Positions 8,782 to 18,719 of a stretch of DNA of 64,000 bases are shown piece by piece. Under the pieces are notes generated by a model. It saw nothing but the letters and a program-made list of their open reading frames with translations, had not been told where the DNA came from and did no database searches. The translations under genes and the position numbers were made by a program. The stretch is from CAVYGM01 sp963768025 (lineage in GTDB: Bacteria; Bacteroidota; Bacteroidia; Cytophagales; Spirosomataceae): positions 41,332 to 105,331 of the forward strand of contig CAVYGM010000021.1 in assembly GCA_963768025.1 (NCBI GenBank). The letters are read 5' to 3'. The first letter of the stretch is position 1, and each line of letters starts with the position of its first letter.

Positions 8782-8831
8782 GCTAACGATAATTCGGTCG
8801 GTAGAAAGCTAACTTAATCCTATAAGGTCTA

Positions 8832-9770
8832 ATGCGAGTACATATCAAATTCATGGCAGGATTTTTCCTTATTCTATTGGCCTGTTTTGGCGTACGCGCA
8901 CAAACCACGCCGAAGAAACCAGACGTGATCCATAAGCTTGACAACACCACCCTGGAAGTCATCATTGACGAAATCAACAAGACCGACATCCTATACAGGA
9001 AGGTAACTGATTCCAAAGGCCCCCTGTATGCTCTTCCAAAAAGAGAAGTACGCAAGATCGTGTGGAATAATGGCGACGTGGAGGACATTACCGTCCCGCC
9101 CGCTCCCGCTCAGAAACCCGCTAATCCCATTGCGTTACTAAAAAAGAAGGAGAAGCCTCCGGTGCTATTCTGGGATCATCCGGGCGCCTACGGAGGCTTG
9201 CGTCTGGGTGCCGGGGTGGGGCTGGTGGCTACCCCCTACACACCTTCCCTCACCGACGATTTTTCCCTGGCCTATGCGGGTGGCGTCACCTTGGGCTATC
9301 GCCTAAAAGCGCTTTCCGTGCAGGTGGAGGCCCTGTATACCGCCTTGACCTATACCCTCACTGTGCCGACAGGTGCTCAGGACATAGCCGCGGCCGAGGG
9401 ACAGCAACAAAACCTGGTGGTACCCCTGACCGCCACGCTGGCCACCCGCTTGGGTAAGGTAAGGGTGGGGCTGACGCTGGGAGGCTACGGGGCCCTGCAA
9501 ATCGGGAACGGAAGCACACTCGTTACTAACTCGGAAAACACGAAAACGAATCTGAAAAATTGCGCCGAATGCTCCGACAAACCATCTTTTGGGGCCGTGG
9601 GAGGACTTACGGCTACGGTAATCGAAAAACCAGCGTATGCGGTATTTCTGGATGCCCGGTGGTACCATAGTCTGGAAAACAACGAAGCCTATAAAATAGC
9701 CGAGACAGGTATCAAAATGCACACGGGAATGGTAGGGGTAGGCGTCCTATTTACCCTTTCCGGAAAATAA
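8832..9770 (+). CDS. Outer-membrane beta-barrel protein (porin-like)
   Basis: 312-residue exported protein. A signal peptide ends near residue 24 (FGVRAQ). A stretch to about residue 110 with alternating charged and hydrophobic residues (DEINKTDILYRKV, REVRKIVWNNGD) matches the short domain found in many Bacteroidota proteins that respond to or bind the envelope. A Pro/Lys-rich hinge follows, then a C-terminal barrel of alternating strands (YGGLRLGAGVGL, AGGVTLGYR, MVGVGVLFTL). A CAEC pair sits in a long loop. It is the first gene of a five-gene + strand operon behind the 7-2-7 operator. Barrel fold is likely; ligand unknown. Confidence 0.75.
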   Translation: MRVHIKFMAGFFLILLACFGVRAQTTPKKPDVIHKLDNTTLEVIIDEINKTDILYRKVTDSKGPLYALPKREVRKIVWNNGDVEDITVPPAPAQKPANPIALLKKKEKPPVLFWDHPGAYGGLRLGAGVGLVATPYTPSLTDDFSLAYAGGVTLGYRLKALSVQVEALYTALTYTLTVPTGAQDIAAAEGQQQNLVVPLTATLATRLGKVRVGLTLGGYGALQIGNGSTLVTNSENTKTNLKNCAECSDKPSFGAVGGLTATVIEKPAYAVFLDARWYHSLENNEAYKIAETGIKMHTGMVGVGVLFTLSGK

Positions 9771-9821
9771 GGAGGTACCGAGTCAAGAGTCACATTCACT
9801 CCATTATTACACTTACTTACA

Positions 9822-10967
9822 ATGAAGTTCTATCCCTTTAAAAGCCTAAAAAAGATCTGGATTGCGACCTGTATCCTGTGGAGCGGCCTGTGTGCCTCGC
9901 CGTTGGCAGCTCAGGAGAAATTTTACTGGAGCAATGGCAGTGCCTTCTCCAACCGGATTGTGGAAGCAGACGAGCGGGAACTGAAATATGAAGAAGTAAA
10001 AGGGAATGTACCCCACAAAAGGACCATGGACCGGGAGAATGTGGTGGTGGCATTTAATGCCTACGGCATGTACATGGTCATTGACCGCCTCCCGACAGAT
10101 CCCGAGAATTCACGCATGACCCTAAAAAAGTTTTATAATACCACCGGTTGTCCCACGGATGTCCTCATAAAAGCCAACCCCCTGGAAGTAATCCCGGCTA
10201 CGATTCGCGTAGAGGATGAAGCCATCAACTACCTGACCGAGGCTGGCAAGTCGGCTTCGATCAAGAAAAGCGATCTGGTGGCTATTCTCTACAAAAATGG
10301 CAGTCATCAACTCCTGCTGGAGCCGGAGGAAGCAAAATCGTTGCTCAGTTCAGCCTTTGATCAGGTGAGAAAGTACTGTGGCAAACAGGCACCAAGTCCA
10401 ATACCATCCCCACCCAAATCGGATTCAGTGGTCAGGATAGCGCCGCCCCCCGGCAAGCCCATCCTGAGCGACGCCGAATACACCGAGTACAGCAAAAGGG
10501 CCTTGATCGTGGTGGGGCAGTTTGCCGAGTACCTGCAGATCATCGCCAGCCGAAATTTTTCCCCCAACGAACGCGATGCAGCCATCAAAAACGCGCTGAA
10601 ATTATTCATGCCCGGTACCAAAATAAAGGTCTCCTCCAAAAGCCGGAAGGACATACCGGAATACAGCCTGGAAACCTACCTGAAACGGTTGAAAATGCTG
10701 CCCTATGGTCAGGTGGAGATAAAATGGAGCAACATCGAATACATCGATAAGCTTCAGCGGGCCGAAGATGGCAACTACTACGGGCGCATTGTGGGGAGTC
10801 AGACATTTACCGGATTTAGTGAAAGGGGCGAATCGGTAAAGTACAGCGACGTAACCCGCAAGGATGTCAAAGTAAAGCTTCATTCGTACGAAAAAGAAAT
10901 CAACGGCCAGAGTCAGTACGGCTGGAACATTCTGCTGGGGAACATTGGGGTGGTAGAAAACGAATAA
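9822..10967 (+). CDS. Secreted protein of unknown function
   Basis: 381 residues with a signal peptide (cleavage near ASPLAAQ). The N-terminal half contains two modules of the kind seen in the previous gene (FYWSNGSAFSNRIVEADEREL and IKKSDLVAILYKNG). A Pro-rich linker at about 190-215 leads to a C-terminal domain of about 160 residues rich in Lys and Tyr, with the look of an NTF2-like or alpha+beta fold, but I cannot name a family. The gene ends four bases before the next start, so it is part of the operon and probably translationally linked to the OmpA gene. Confidence 0.7.
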   Translation: MKFYPFKSLKKIWIATCILWSGLCASPLAAQEKFYWSNGSAFSNRIVEADERELKYEEVKGNVPHKRTMDRENVVVAFNAYGMYMVIDRLPTDPENSRMTLKKFYNTTGCPTDVLIKANPLEVIPATIRVEDEAINYLTEAGKSASIKKSDLVAILYKNGSHQLLLEPEEAKSLLSSAFDQVRKYCGKQAPSPIPSPPKSDSVVRIAPPPGKPILSDAEYTEYSKRALIVVGQFAEYLQIIASRNFSPNERDAAIKNALKLFMPGTKIKVSSKSRKDIPEYSLETYLKRLKMLPYGQVEIKWSNIEYIDKLQRAEDGNYYGRIVGSQTFTGFSERGESVKYSDVTRKDVKVKLHSYEKEINGQSQYGWNILLGNIGVVENE

Positions 10968-10971
10968 CACC

Positions 10972-12330
10972 ATGAAGTGGGCAGCACCATATCTCCTTCT
11001 AACGCTGGTACTGGCAGTAGGACGGCTATACAGCCAACCGGTACCCCCGGCGCGGTCGCTGCGCCTGCTGGGCTACGCGGGGGATGTGTACACCAGCGCC
11101 CGGCTAGAAGGGGCGACCCTGTATGCCTCCATCGGCAAGCAACGCAAAAAATTGGCCGAAAGTGACAAAGAAGGTAGCTTTTCTATGGAATATCCTCCGG
11201 AAGCAACAGCCCTGATCGTGGAAAAAACTGGGTACCGGACCCTCGTCATAGCTACCGCCATGCCATGGGATAGCCTGAGCCCGCCGCCCTTTTTTATCAG
11301 GCTGCCAATGATTCCGTTGGACAAACAGGCCCCCGACAAACCCTATTTGCAAAGTCAACAGGAGGATTTTGTATTGGAGGTAAAACAAACCAATAAGAAC
11401 AAACTGACCCGCATTTTCAAAGTTACCAATGCCCTAACGGACCAGCCTGTTGAGGTAGCAAGCATCTGCCTGGACTATACCAAAGTTGAGAAAAAAGAGT
11501 GCCATACCATCAGCCCGGATACCAGTGCTCAGCCGGTGACTTTTCTGGAAGCGGACATTGTGAGCGTGGTGGTGGAAAGCAATGGCTACCAAACGTACCG
11601 GGGCAACCTAATTTTGGATAAAATGGACGGCAGCACGAGTACCTACGAAATAAGGCTAACACCCGAGATCACACTTCTGACGATGAATGTTACCAACTAT
11701 CCTTCCGAAATGCAGGGCCGCCTGGTTTCTCCGGATGGCGACACTACCTACCTCAGCAAGGGGGCGGATCGGGCGTACTATGCATTTGGGAAGGTCGGGG
11801 AATACTCCATCCGAATCGGGAATGGGCAGGGAGTTCTGCTGCATTCCGAAAAAGTAACCCTCCAAAAGGGCTTGAACCTGCGGACCATCAAAATCGCCGA
11901 TGCTTTCCGAACCGCTGCCCCTCCGGCGAGGGCGGTTTCCCGGACAGCCCCGAAGTCCATACCGGTCGTACGCGCCACTCCCTTGGCGGATACGACCCGA
12001 ACTATCACCTTGTACTTTGCCCAGAGTGACTACGTGCTGTTACCGGAAGCCTGCCAGCTATTAGACCAGCTCGTGATGCTCCTACGCAACGCACCCACTC
12101 GAAGAATCAGGATCGAGGGACATTCTGACAATGTGGGAGATCCGTACAGGAATGAAACACTGTCGGAATACCGGGCCCGATTGACCCATAAATACCTGGA
12201 AGACCGTGGGATAGGGAGCGGCCGGATGGAATGGAGGGGGATGGGAAGTCGAAAGCCGATTGCCAGTAATGACTCAGAAGAAAATAAAAAGAAGAATCGG
12301 CGGGTGGATATCACCTTGCTTCCGCAGTAA
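10972..12330 (+). CDS. OmpA-family protein
   Basis: 452 residues with a signal peptide (near LYSQP). The middle holds two carboxypeptidase-regulatory-like beta domains (residues about 25-110 and 125-235). The last 110 residues are an OmpA C-terminal peptidoglycan-binding domain: YFAQSDYVLLPEA, IEGHSDNVGD, LSEYRA, YLEDRGI and the ending NRRVDITLLPQ. The domain binds peptidoglycan non-covalently, so the protein links wall and outer membrane. It begins four bases after the previous gene. The repeat-plus-OmpA layout is common in Bacteroidota; a second OmpA protein in this window (51328-52050) has the same C-terminal domain. Confidence 0.88.
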   Translation: MKWAAPYLLLTLVLAVGRLYSQPVPPARSLRLLGYAGDVYTSARLEGATLYASIGKQRKKLAESDKEGSFSMEYPPEATALIVEKTGYRTLVIATAMPWDSLSPPPFFIRLPMIPLDKQAPDKPYLQSQQEDFVLEVKQTNKNKLTRIFKVTNALTDQPVEVASICLDYTKVEKKECHTISPDTSAQPVTFLEADIVSVVVESNGYQTYRGNLILDKMDGSTSTYEIRLTPEITLLTMNVTNYPSEMQGRLVSPDGDTTYLSKGADRAYYAFGKVGEYSIRIGNGQGVLLHSEKVTLQKGLNLRTIKIADAFRTAAPPARAVSRTAPKSIPVVRATPLADTTRTITLYFAQSDYVLLPEACQLLDQLVMLLRNAPTRRIRIEGHSDNVGDPYRNETLSEYRARLTHKYLEDRGIGSGRMEWRGMGSRKPIASNDSEENKKKNRRVDITLLPQ

Positions 12331-12360
12331 TGCCATTGTTTCACTTAATACTATATCCAA

Positions 12361-13674
12361 ATGCGCTATTTATATGCATCCCTTTTGTGGGCAGCGGCCC
12401 TTTTTCCGGCTTTCGGACAGAGCCCGCCGGTGCTTTCTATTGAGGATAAAAAGGAAATCAGAGGCGAGGCTAGAAAAATAATAGAATCCCACCTCAATGA
12501 CTTGTTGAACTCTATCGCTTCCAATGGGATCGGGGAAGTGGGCCGAAGGGCGATTTTGTACGATAGTTTTATGCCAAATGAAAGCCAGATTTTCAGCAAC
12601 AACAATGTAATCGTTGAAGATGACATCAATCCTGAATTCACCATCAGCAAAGCGGGCTATCCAGATTTGAAGATTCAATTATACCTGGAAAACCTGAACT
12701 TGATGTACACCAAAAGTGAAAACTATTCCATCAAATTCACCGAGATCTTTGTTACGGATGTCATGCAGGGGCCTAATTCGCTCTACGTGCTGGTCCATTA
12801 TAAAAGCCACTTTACAAACACAAACAAAAACCGACCCAACGTAAAATACGCCCCGGTGAACCGTACGGCTGAATTGAGCGCTGAAAAAATCAATAACCAA
12901 TGGAAGGTACTTATCACCGGCATCAGGTACTATAAGGAGCCGCCCAAGGGTACCCCCGTAGCCAAAGCTCCGGTAAAACCCGCCGATGCACCTACCGCGA
13001 AGCCCACGGCTACCCCAACTACAAAACCCGCCACCGAGCCCGCAAAGCAATCCGGTACCAAAATCCCCCCGGCCCCGGTGAAAACTGAGCAAGCGGTTGC
13101 TGAAACAAAGCCACAGGAAAAGACTATGGGACCCAGCAACCCGCCCGCCGAAAGGAAGGAACCGGTTACGAAAGCCGCCGAGAAATCGCCCGAATTGGTT
13201 CCGGAACGGACAGCTAAAGGGAGTCGTGAACTGGATATAAAGGCGGAGAAATACAGGAAACAATCCTTACTCTACCGAGCCGGGGCCGGCGTAGCGGTGG
13301 TGGGAGCCGTAGCCACGTTCTTTGTTCTGAATAGCTCGTACGGCGAGTATAAATCGGACATTGAGCAGAACAACACAACCCTGGAAACCTGGTGGAACGC
13401 GACCGACGCAAATGGCCGAACAAATGGGCAAAATTTCGGCTCGATTGATACCTACAAAGCCCAACCAAAAAGCATAGCGGCGTTCGGAACACCCGGAATT
13501 TATGTAGCTGGTGCGGCCATTTTGGGAGGCGCGGTGCTGTGGATTGTGGGAAGCGGTAGCAGCAGAAAGGCAAAAGACCTAAGAAGCCAAACGTCTCTTA
13601 AAAACATTTATATGTCGCCTCAGGCAAGTTTGTCACACCGGTATGCCGGCTTAACTGTCCGGTATAAATTTTAA
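12361..13674 (+). CDS. Exported protein with Pro/Thr/Lys-rich linker and two membrane helices
   Basis: 437 residues. Signal peptide ends near PAFGQ. The folded N-terminal domain (about 20-205) resembles NTF2-like secreted domains but has no firm family. Residues about 205-295 are low-complexity Pro/Thr/Ala/Lys. Two hydrophobic segments follow (about 303-323 and 378-400) flanking a polar stretch, and the protein ends in a short beta-like tail (YAGLTVRYKF). The combination suggests an envelope protein with a spacer. It lies 30 bases after the OmpA gene and 18 bases before a PKD lipoprotein gene, inside the operon. Function not recognised. Confidence 0.7.
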   Translation: MRYLYASLLWAAALFPAFGQSPPVLSIEDKKEIRGEARKIIESHLNDLLNSIASNGIGEVGRRAILYDSFMPNESQIFSNNNVIVEDDINPEFTISKAGYPDLKIQLYLENLNLMYTKSENYSIKFTEIFVTDVMQGPNSLYVLVHYKSHFTNTNKNRPNVKYAPVNRTAELSAEKINNQWKVLITGIRYYKEPPKGTPVAKAPVKPADAPTAKPTATPTTKPATEPAKQSGTKIPPAPVKTEQAVAETKPQEKTMGPSNPPAERKEPVTKAAEKSPELVPERTAKGSRELDIKAEKYRKQSLLYRAGAGVAVVGAVATFFVLNSSYGEYKSDIEQNNTTLETWWNATDANGRTNGQNFGSIDTYKAQPKSIAAFGTPGIYVAGAAILGGAVLWIVGSGSSRKAKDLRSQTSLKNIYMSPQASLSHRYAGLTVRYKF

Positions 13675-13692
13675 ATTCAATCCATTTTTAAC

Positions 13693-14535
13693 ATGAAAAC
13701 AGTACCCCTTTCTCTCGGTTATCTACTGCTCGTGCTGGCGGTAGGCTGCACGCTGGAAGATCCCGCCAGTCCAATCGCCAAGGCTGTTCCTTCCAAGTCG
13801 TCCTGCACCGCCCCCTGCACCGTCAGTTTTACGGATGCTTCCGAAAACACCGGCATCTACTCCTGGTCGTACCAATGGGACTTTGGGGATGGGAATAGTT
13901 CCACCGAAAAGAATCCCACCCACACCTACCAAAAAACGGGTACCTACAAGGTAGTCTATACCCTAAGTGGCAAATATGGCAATGCGATGGATAGCACGGT
14001 GTTGGTAAGCGTCCTTTCGAATCCTCCGGTGGCCAGCTTTAAAATAACCGGGGGCAATTGCGCCGCTCCCTGTGAGGTAACCTTCACGAATTCGTCGCAG
14101 AACGCAACTACCTACCTCTGGAATTTTGGTGATAAATCGCCGGATTCCACCTCTACCGTCGCAAATCCCAAGCATACTTACCCGAAGGCTGGCAAATTTG
14201 TGGTAAAACTTACGGCATCAAAAGATGGTGCTATCAGTACAAAGATTGACACGGTGGTGATAAAACCCACCGTAGTGCTGCCTATGTCTAACTTCTCCTA
14301 CGTGCAGGATACTACACACGCCGATTTCACGGTGGTGACCTTCACCAATCTTTCTGCCAACGCTACTACCTACGCATGGGAGTTTGGCGATGGCAAGTCC
14401 TCCGTGCTTAAAGACCCTCAAAATACCTACAAAAGGGAATCGGGAAAAGACACCTCCTATTTGGTAAAACTGCATGCTTACGCCAATGGGGTTACCACAG
14501 TGGAGGCAAAGTCCATAACCATAAAGAAGAAATAG
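13693..14535 (+). CDS. Lipoprotein with three PKD domains
   Basis: 280 residues. The signal peptide ends in the lipobox LAVGC (Cys19). Three PKD domains follow: one with CTAPC and WDFGDG, one with CAAPC and WNFGDK, and one lacking the Cys pair with WEFGDG. It closely resembles the PKD parts of the two lipoproteins at 1314 and 2528. It is the last gene of the operon that begins at 8832 and is followed by a strong terminator. Likely surface or periplasmic; role unknown. Confidence 0.85.
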   Translation: MKTVPLSLGYLLLVLAVGCTLEDPASPIAKAVPSKSSCTAPCTVSFTDASENTGIYSWSYQWDFGDGNSSTEKNPTHTYQKTGTYKVVYTLSGKYGNAMDSTVLVSVLSNPPVASFKITGGNCAAPCEVTFTNSSQNATTYLWNFGDKSPDSTSTVANPKHTYPKAGKFVVKLTASKDGAISTKIDTVVIKPTVVLPMSNFSYVQDTTHADFTVVTFTNLSANATTYAWEFGDGKSSVLKDPQNTYKRESGKDTSYLVKLHAYANGVTTVEAKSITIKKK

Positions 14536-14570
14536 CTTCCATATGAGGAGAATTCCTGCCGGTAGATTGA

Positions 14571-14618
14571 AAAAAGAGAGAGCCTGCTCCGTTTCGGAGG
14601 GCTCTCTCTTTTTTTATT
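14571..14618 (+). terminator. Rho-independent terminator
   Basis: Arms AAAAAGAGAGAGCC (14571-14584) and GGCTCTCTCTTTTT (14600-14613) are perfectly complementary, with an inner CTCC/GGAG stem and a T tract. It ends the 8832-14535 operon and also lies beyond the end of acs on the other strand. Confidence 0.9.
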
Positions 14619-14630
14619 TTCAAATTCAAC

Positions 14631-16535
14631 CTATAAAGCCCCCATTTTGATTTCCTCTACCACCGCCGGATCGAGCAGCGTGGAGGTATCGCCCAGGTTG
14701 GAAGTATCGCCTTCGGCTACTTTACGCAGGATGCGGCGCATGATTTTTCCGGAGCGGGTTTTGGGCAAGTCCCGTCACAAACTGAATTTTATCCGGTCTG
14801 GCAATCGGGCCGATGATCCGGCGTAACGGTGGCCAGCCAGGTCTTTCCGAAACATTCGGGGTCATCGGGCTTGCTGTTCGGTGATGACGTAGGCATAAAT
14901 ACCCTGTCCCTTAATATCATGCGGGTAGCCCACTACCGCCGACTCTCACCACGCCCGTAGTGCATGTTGATGGCGTTTTCTACCTCGGCCGTACCAATCC
15001 TGTGACCCGACACGTTCAGGACGTCGTCCACACGGCCCGTAATGCGGTAGTAACCCGTTCTCATCGCGCAGGCAGCCGTCGCCGGTAAAGTACATGCCCG
15101 GATAGGTGGAAAAGTAAGTATGTACGGCAGCGTTCGTGGTCGCCGTAGGTGGTGCGAAGCATACCCGGCCACGGAAACTTGATACACAGATTACCGCTCA
15201 CGCCGTTTCCTTCAATCTACCTTCACCGTTTTCGTCAACCAGCACCGGCTGTACGCCCGGCAGCGGCAGGGTAGCGTAGGTCGGTTTTTCCGGCGTAACT
15301 CCCGCCAGCGGGGAAATCATGATGCCGCCGGTTTCGGTTTGCCACCAGGTATCCACCAATGGGCAATTGTCCTTTACCTATATTATGCGTCGTACCAGTG
15401 CCAGGCTTCCTCGTTGATGGGCTCTCCTACGGAGCCCAGTTTGTTCAGCGACGACAGATCGTAATTCTTTACGTATTCGCAAGCCAAAACTCATCAGGGA
15501 CCGAATGGCCGTGGGTGCGGTATACAGGATGTTGACCTTGTGCTTATCGACAATCTCCCAGAACCGCCCGGCATCCGGATAGGTAGGGATACCTTCAAAC
15601 ATCAGCGACGTGGCCCCGTAGCAAAGCGGGCCGTATACAATGTAGCTGTGGCCGGTGATCCAGCCGATGTCGGCGGTGCAGAAATATACCTCCCCTGGCT
15701 CGTATTGAAACACATTGGCAAAGGTATAGGTCGCGTACACCATGTACCCCCCGCAGGTATGCACCACCCCCTTGGGCTTGCCCGTAGAGCCGGACGTATA
15801 CAGGATAAACAGCATATCCTCCGCATCCATTTCCTCGGCGGGGCAGTGGGCTTCCACGTGCTTTACCTCCTCCTCCCACCAGAGATCACGGCCTTTGATC
15901 ATCGACACCGGCGTGCGGGTGCGGGTCATCACAATCACGTCTTTCACGGTTGGGCACTTTTCGAGGGCATCGTCTACGGTTTCCTTCATGGGTATTTCCT
16001 TAGTACCCCGGAAAGCCCCATCGGAAGTAATGACCATCTTACAGCCAGCGTCGTTGATCCGATCGGCAATGGAGTCTGGCCGAGAAACCACCAAACACCA
16101 CCGAATGGATGGCACCAATCCGGGCACAGGCCAGTACGGCTATGGCCAACTCGGGCACCATTGGCATGTAGATACACACCCGGTCACCTTTGCCGACGCC
16201 GTTACTTTTTGAGCACGTTGGCAAAGCGGCATACCCTGGTCGTGCAGCATTTTGTACGTAATCGTCACGGCCGTATCGTCGGGGTCGTTCGGCTCCCAAA
16301 CAATGGCCGGCTGATCGCCCCGCTCGGCCAGGTGACGGTCCAGGCCGTTTTCGGTAATATTCAGCGTCCCCCCCACAAACCATTTGATGCTGGGCTCGGC
16401 AAAGTTCCATTCCAGGGTCTTCTTCCAGGGCTTTTTCCAGTGAAACTGCTGGGCAATTTCGGCCCAAAAGCCTTCGGGATCGTCTACACTCTGGGCGTAT
16501 GCTGCTTGGTATTGGTCAAAGGTTGAAATTTTCAT
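14631..16535 (-). CDS. acs: Acetyl-CoA synthetase (multiple frameshifts)
   Basis: AMP-forming enzyme making acetyl-CoA from acetate, ATP and CoA. The start KISTFDQYQAAYAQ, the adenylation signature YTSGSTGKPKG near 15790, the motif GWITGHSYIVYGPL near 15640, SGHRIGTAEVE near 14990 and the C-terminal LPKTRSGKIMRRIL with the acylatable Lys near 14750 are all present in order. They fall in different frames, with breaks near 16230, 16205, 16080, 15485 and 15380 and several more toward the 3' end. Total length is 1905 bases, matching about 634 residues. Intact length and motifs with dense one-base shifts suggest sequence errors rather than decay. It is downstream of an SSS symporter and DUF4212 gene, an acetate-use operon. 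Confidence 0.85.
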
Positions 16536-16601
16536 TCCGGTTTTAGGTTTTGTATTTTTTTTAAAAGTAGCGGTATTCTTAATTTTTTAAAAATTCCGAA
16601 A

Positions 16602-18304
16602 CTAGTGATGCGTAGCTTCTCCCACGCCTGATGGTAACCGAATATCCTCCACAATCTGCTGAACATCCTCCGGCGGCGCGGGCGTAAAGGCACTGATGGT
16701 GAGAGATACCACGAAATTGGCCAGCATCGCTATCGAACCGAAGCCTTCCGGCGAAATACCAAACCACCACTCGCTTGCGGGCGGCGGGGTAGCATCCAGC
16801 CAGCCCATTTTGTACTTTACCATGTAATACAGCATCAGCACCGTTCCCACCACCATACCGGCCACGGCACCTTCTTTATTCATGCGCTTATAGAAAATCC
16901 CCAAAATGATAGCCGGGAAAAAGGAGGCAGCCGCCAACCCAAAGGCCAGGGCAACCACCGCGGCCACAAAGCCGGGTGGATTAATCCCAAAGTAGCCCGC
17001 TATGCATACCGCAACCGCGGCCGAAAGACGTGCGGCGATCAGCTCGCCTTTCTCGGAGATATCGGGGAGAATCATTTTTTTGAGCAAATCATGGGAGATC
17101 GATGAAGAAATGACCAGCAACAGTCCGGCGGCTGTAGAAAGAGCCGCTGCCAAACCACCCGCCGCCACCAGGGCTATGACCCAGTTGGGTAGGTTGGCTA
17201 TTTCGGGATTGGCCAGCACCATGATGTCATTATCAATGGTGAGTTCGTTCACTTCTTTATTGGCAACGTATTGAATCTTTCCGTCGTTATTTTTATCCGT
17301 AAAGGCCAGAAGCCCGGTTTTTTCCCAATTCTTAAACCACTGGGGTACGGAGGCATAGTCGCGGTTGCTGACGGTTTCAATCAGGTTGGTACGGGCAAAT
17401 ACCGAGATGGCCGGGGCCGTGGTGTACAAAATGGCAATAAACACCAGCGCCAGTCCAGCCGACATGCGGGCATCCTTCACCCGCTTCACGGTGAAGAACC
17501 GCACGATTACGTGCGGTAGGCCGGCGGTACCCACCATGAGGGCCAGGGTAATGGCGAATACGTCCTGCATACTTTTGCTTCCCTGCGTGTATTCGGCAAA
17601 GCCCAGCTCGCGCGAAAGTCCGTCCAGTTTGTCGAGCAGATATACCCCCGAGCCATCGGCCAGGGTACTGCCCATACCCAATTGCGGAATGGGGGTACCC
17701 GTCATAATGATAGAAATATAAATAGCTGGCACCATAAAGGCAAAGATCAACACGCAGTATTGCGCAACCTGCGTGTAAGTGATACCCTTCATACCTCCCA
17801 TTACGGCGTAAATGAGCACAATCACCATCCCGATGATTACGCCGGTGTTGATATCTACTTCCAGAAACCGCGAGAACACCACTCCCACACCGCGCATCTG
17901 ACCGGCCACGTAGGTAAACGACACCAACAGCGCGCATACCACCGCTACGGTGCGGGCGGTGTTGGAATAGTAGCGATCGCCGATAAAGTCAGGGACGGTA
18001 AACTTTCCAAATTTGCGCAGGTAAGGCGCCAGCAGCAGGGCCAACAGCACGTAGCCGCCCGTCCACCCCATGAGGTATACGGTACCGTCGTACCCCATGA
18101 AGGAAATGAAGCCCGGCCATGGAAATAAACGACGCCGCCGACATCCAGTCGGCGGCCGTAGCCATGCCATTGGCCAGGGGCGACACGCCCACCGCCCGCT
18201 ACGTAAAACTCTTTGGTAGAACCGGCCCTCGTCCAAAATGCGATACCAATGTATAGGGCAAAGGTGAGGCCCACGATAATATAGGTCCAGATTTTAACGT
18301 CCAT
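16602..18304 (-). CDS. actP: Sodium:solute symporter, acetate permease type (two frameshifts)
   Basis: Membrane symporter of the SSS family with about 13 helices. The natural start is ATG 18304 (MDVKIWTYIIVGLTF, then FYVAGGG). The frame breaks near 18200 and again near 18120; between them is ANGMATAADWMSAASFIS, the conserved SSS motif, and after them MGYDGTVYLMGWTGGY. Downstream the frame is clean to the end at 16602, including GGLAAALSTAAGLLLVISSS. Each break is one base. It lies between a DUF4212 gene and acs, so acetate or another short carboxylate is the likely substrate, though I cannot prove this from sequence. Confidence 0.82.
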
Positions 18305-18397
18305 GTAGGTAATTGGAAATGAGTGATGGGTAGATTGAGAGAGTATCTATCGGATGTTTGGTTCTAATCGAGGGGCCATTAGCAGACCACCAGCTAT

Positions 18398-18661
18398 CTA
18401 TTCGTCGTATCCGTATTTTTTATCCAGCCGGTTCATGAGCCAGATGTACACAAAAATCAGAATAACGAAGATGTAGATAGAGCCCTGCTGGGCGAACCAG
18501 AAGCCTAGTTTGAAGCCCCCCAACCGAACCGAATTGAGAGCATCAGCAAAGAGAATGCCGGCCCCGTAGGAAGCCAGAAACCAAATAAGGAGGAGAACGC
18601 TGAGGTAGGTAAGGTTTTCTTTCCAGTAGCGCTGGGCGTTGGAGCCACTATTTTTTTCCAT
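18398..18661 (-). CDS. DUF4212 small membrane protein
   Basis: 87 residues with two membrane helices (about 17-38 and 52-75) and the family's RYWKENL start and WLMNRLDKKYG end. DUF4212 proteins are found directly upstream of SSS symporters and are thought to be their small subunit. Here the symporter gene begins 93 bases downstream on the same strand, which fits. Confidence 0.88.
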   Translation of the reverse strand: MEKNSGSNAQRYWKENLTYLSVLLLIWFLASYGAGILFADALNSVRLGGFKLGFWFAQQGSIYIFVILIFVYIWLMNRLDKKYGYDE

Positions 18662-18719
18662 AAAGCGATTGAATCATGAATTTTCATAGCCAAAGGCCGT
18701 AAACTCGTACTTTTACCCC

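Larger units (their letters stand above)
8481..8831. other. Divergent intergenic region
   Basis: No convincing gene. It separates the muramidase (-) from the envelope operon (+). Its useful content is the palindrome at 8733-8752 and the promoter-like elements at 8750-8781; the rest shows nothing I can name. Confidence 0.7.

Noticed and set aside
12679..13263. 194-codon open frame on the - strand
   Set aside because: Antisense of the exported protein at 12361-13674; low-complexity mirror of its Pro/Thr/Lys linker.
15540..16526. 328-codon open frame on the + strand
   Set aside because: It is antisense to acs, which has all its motifs in the opposite strand; composition is that of a mirror reading.
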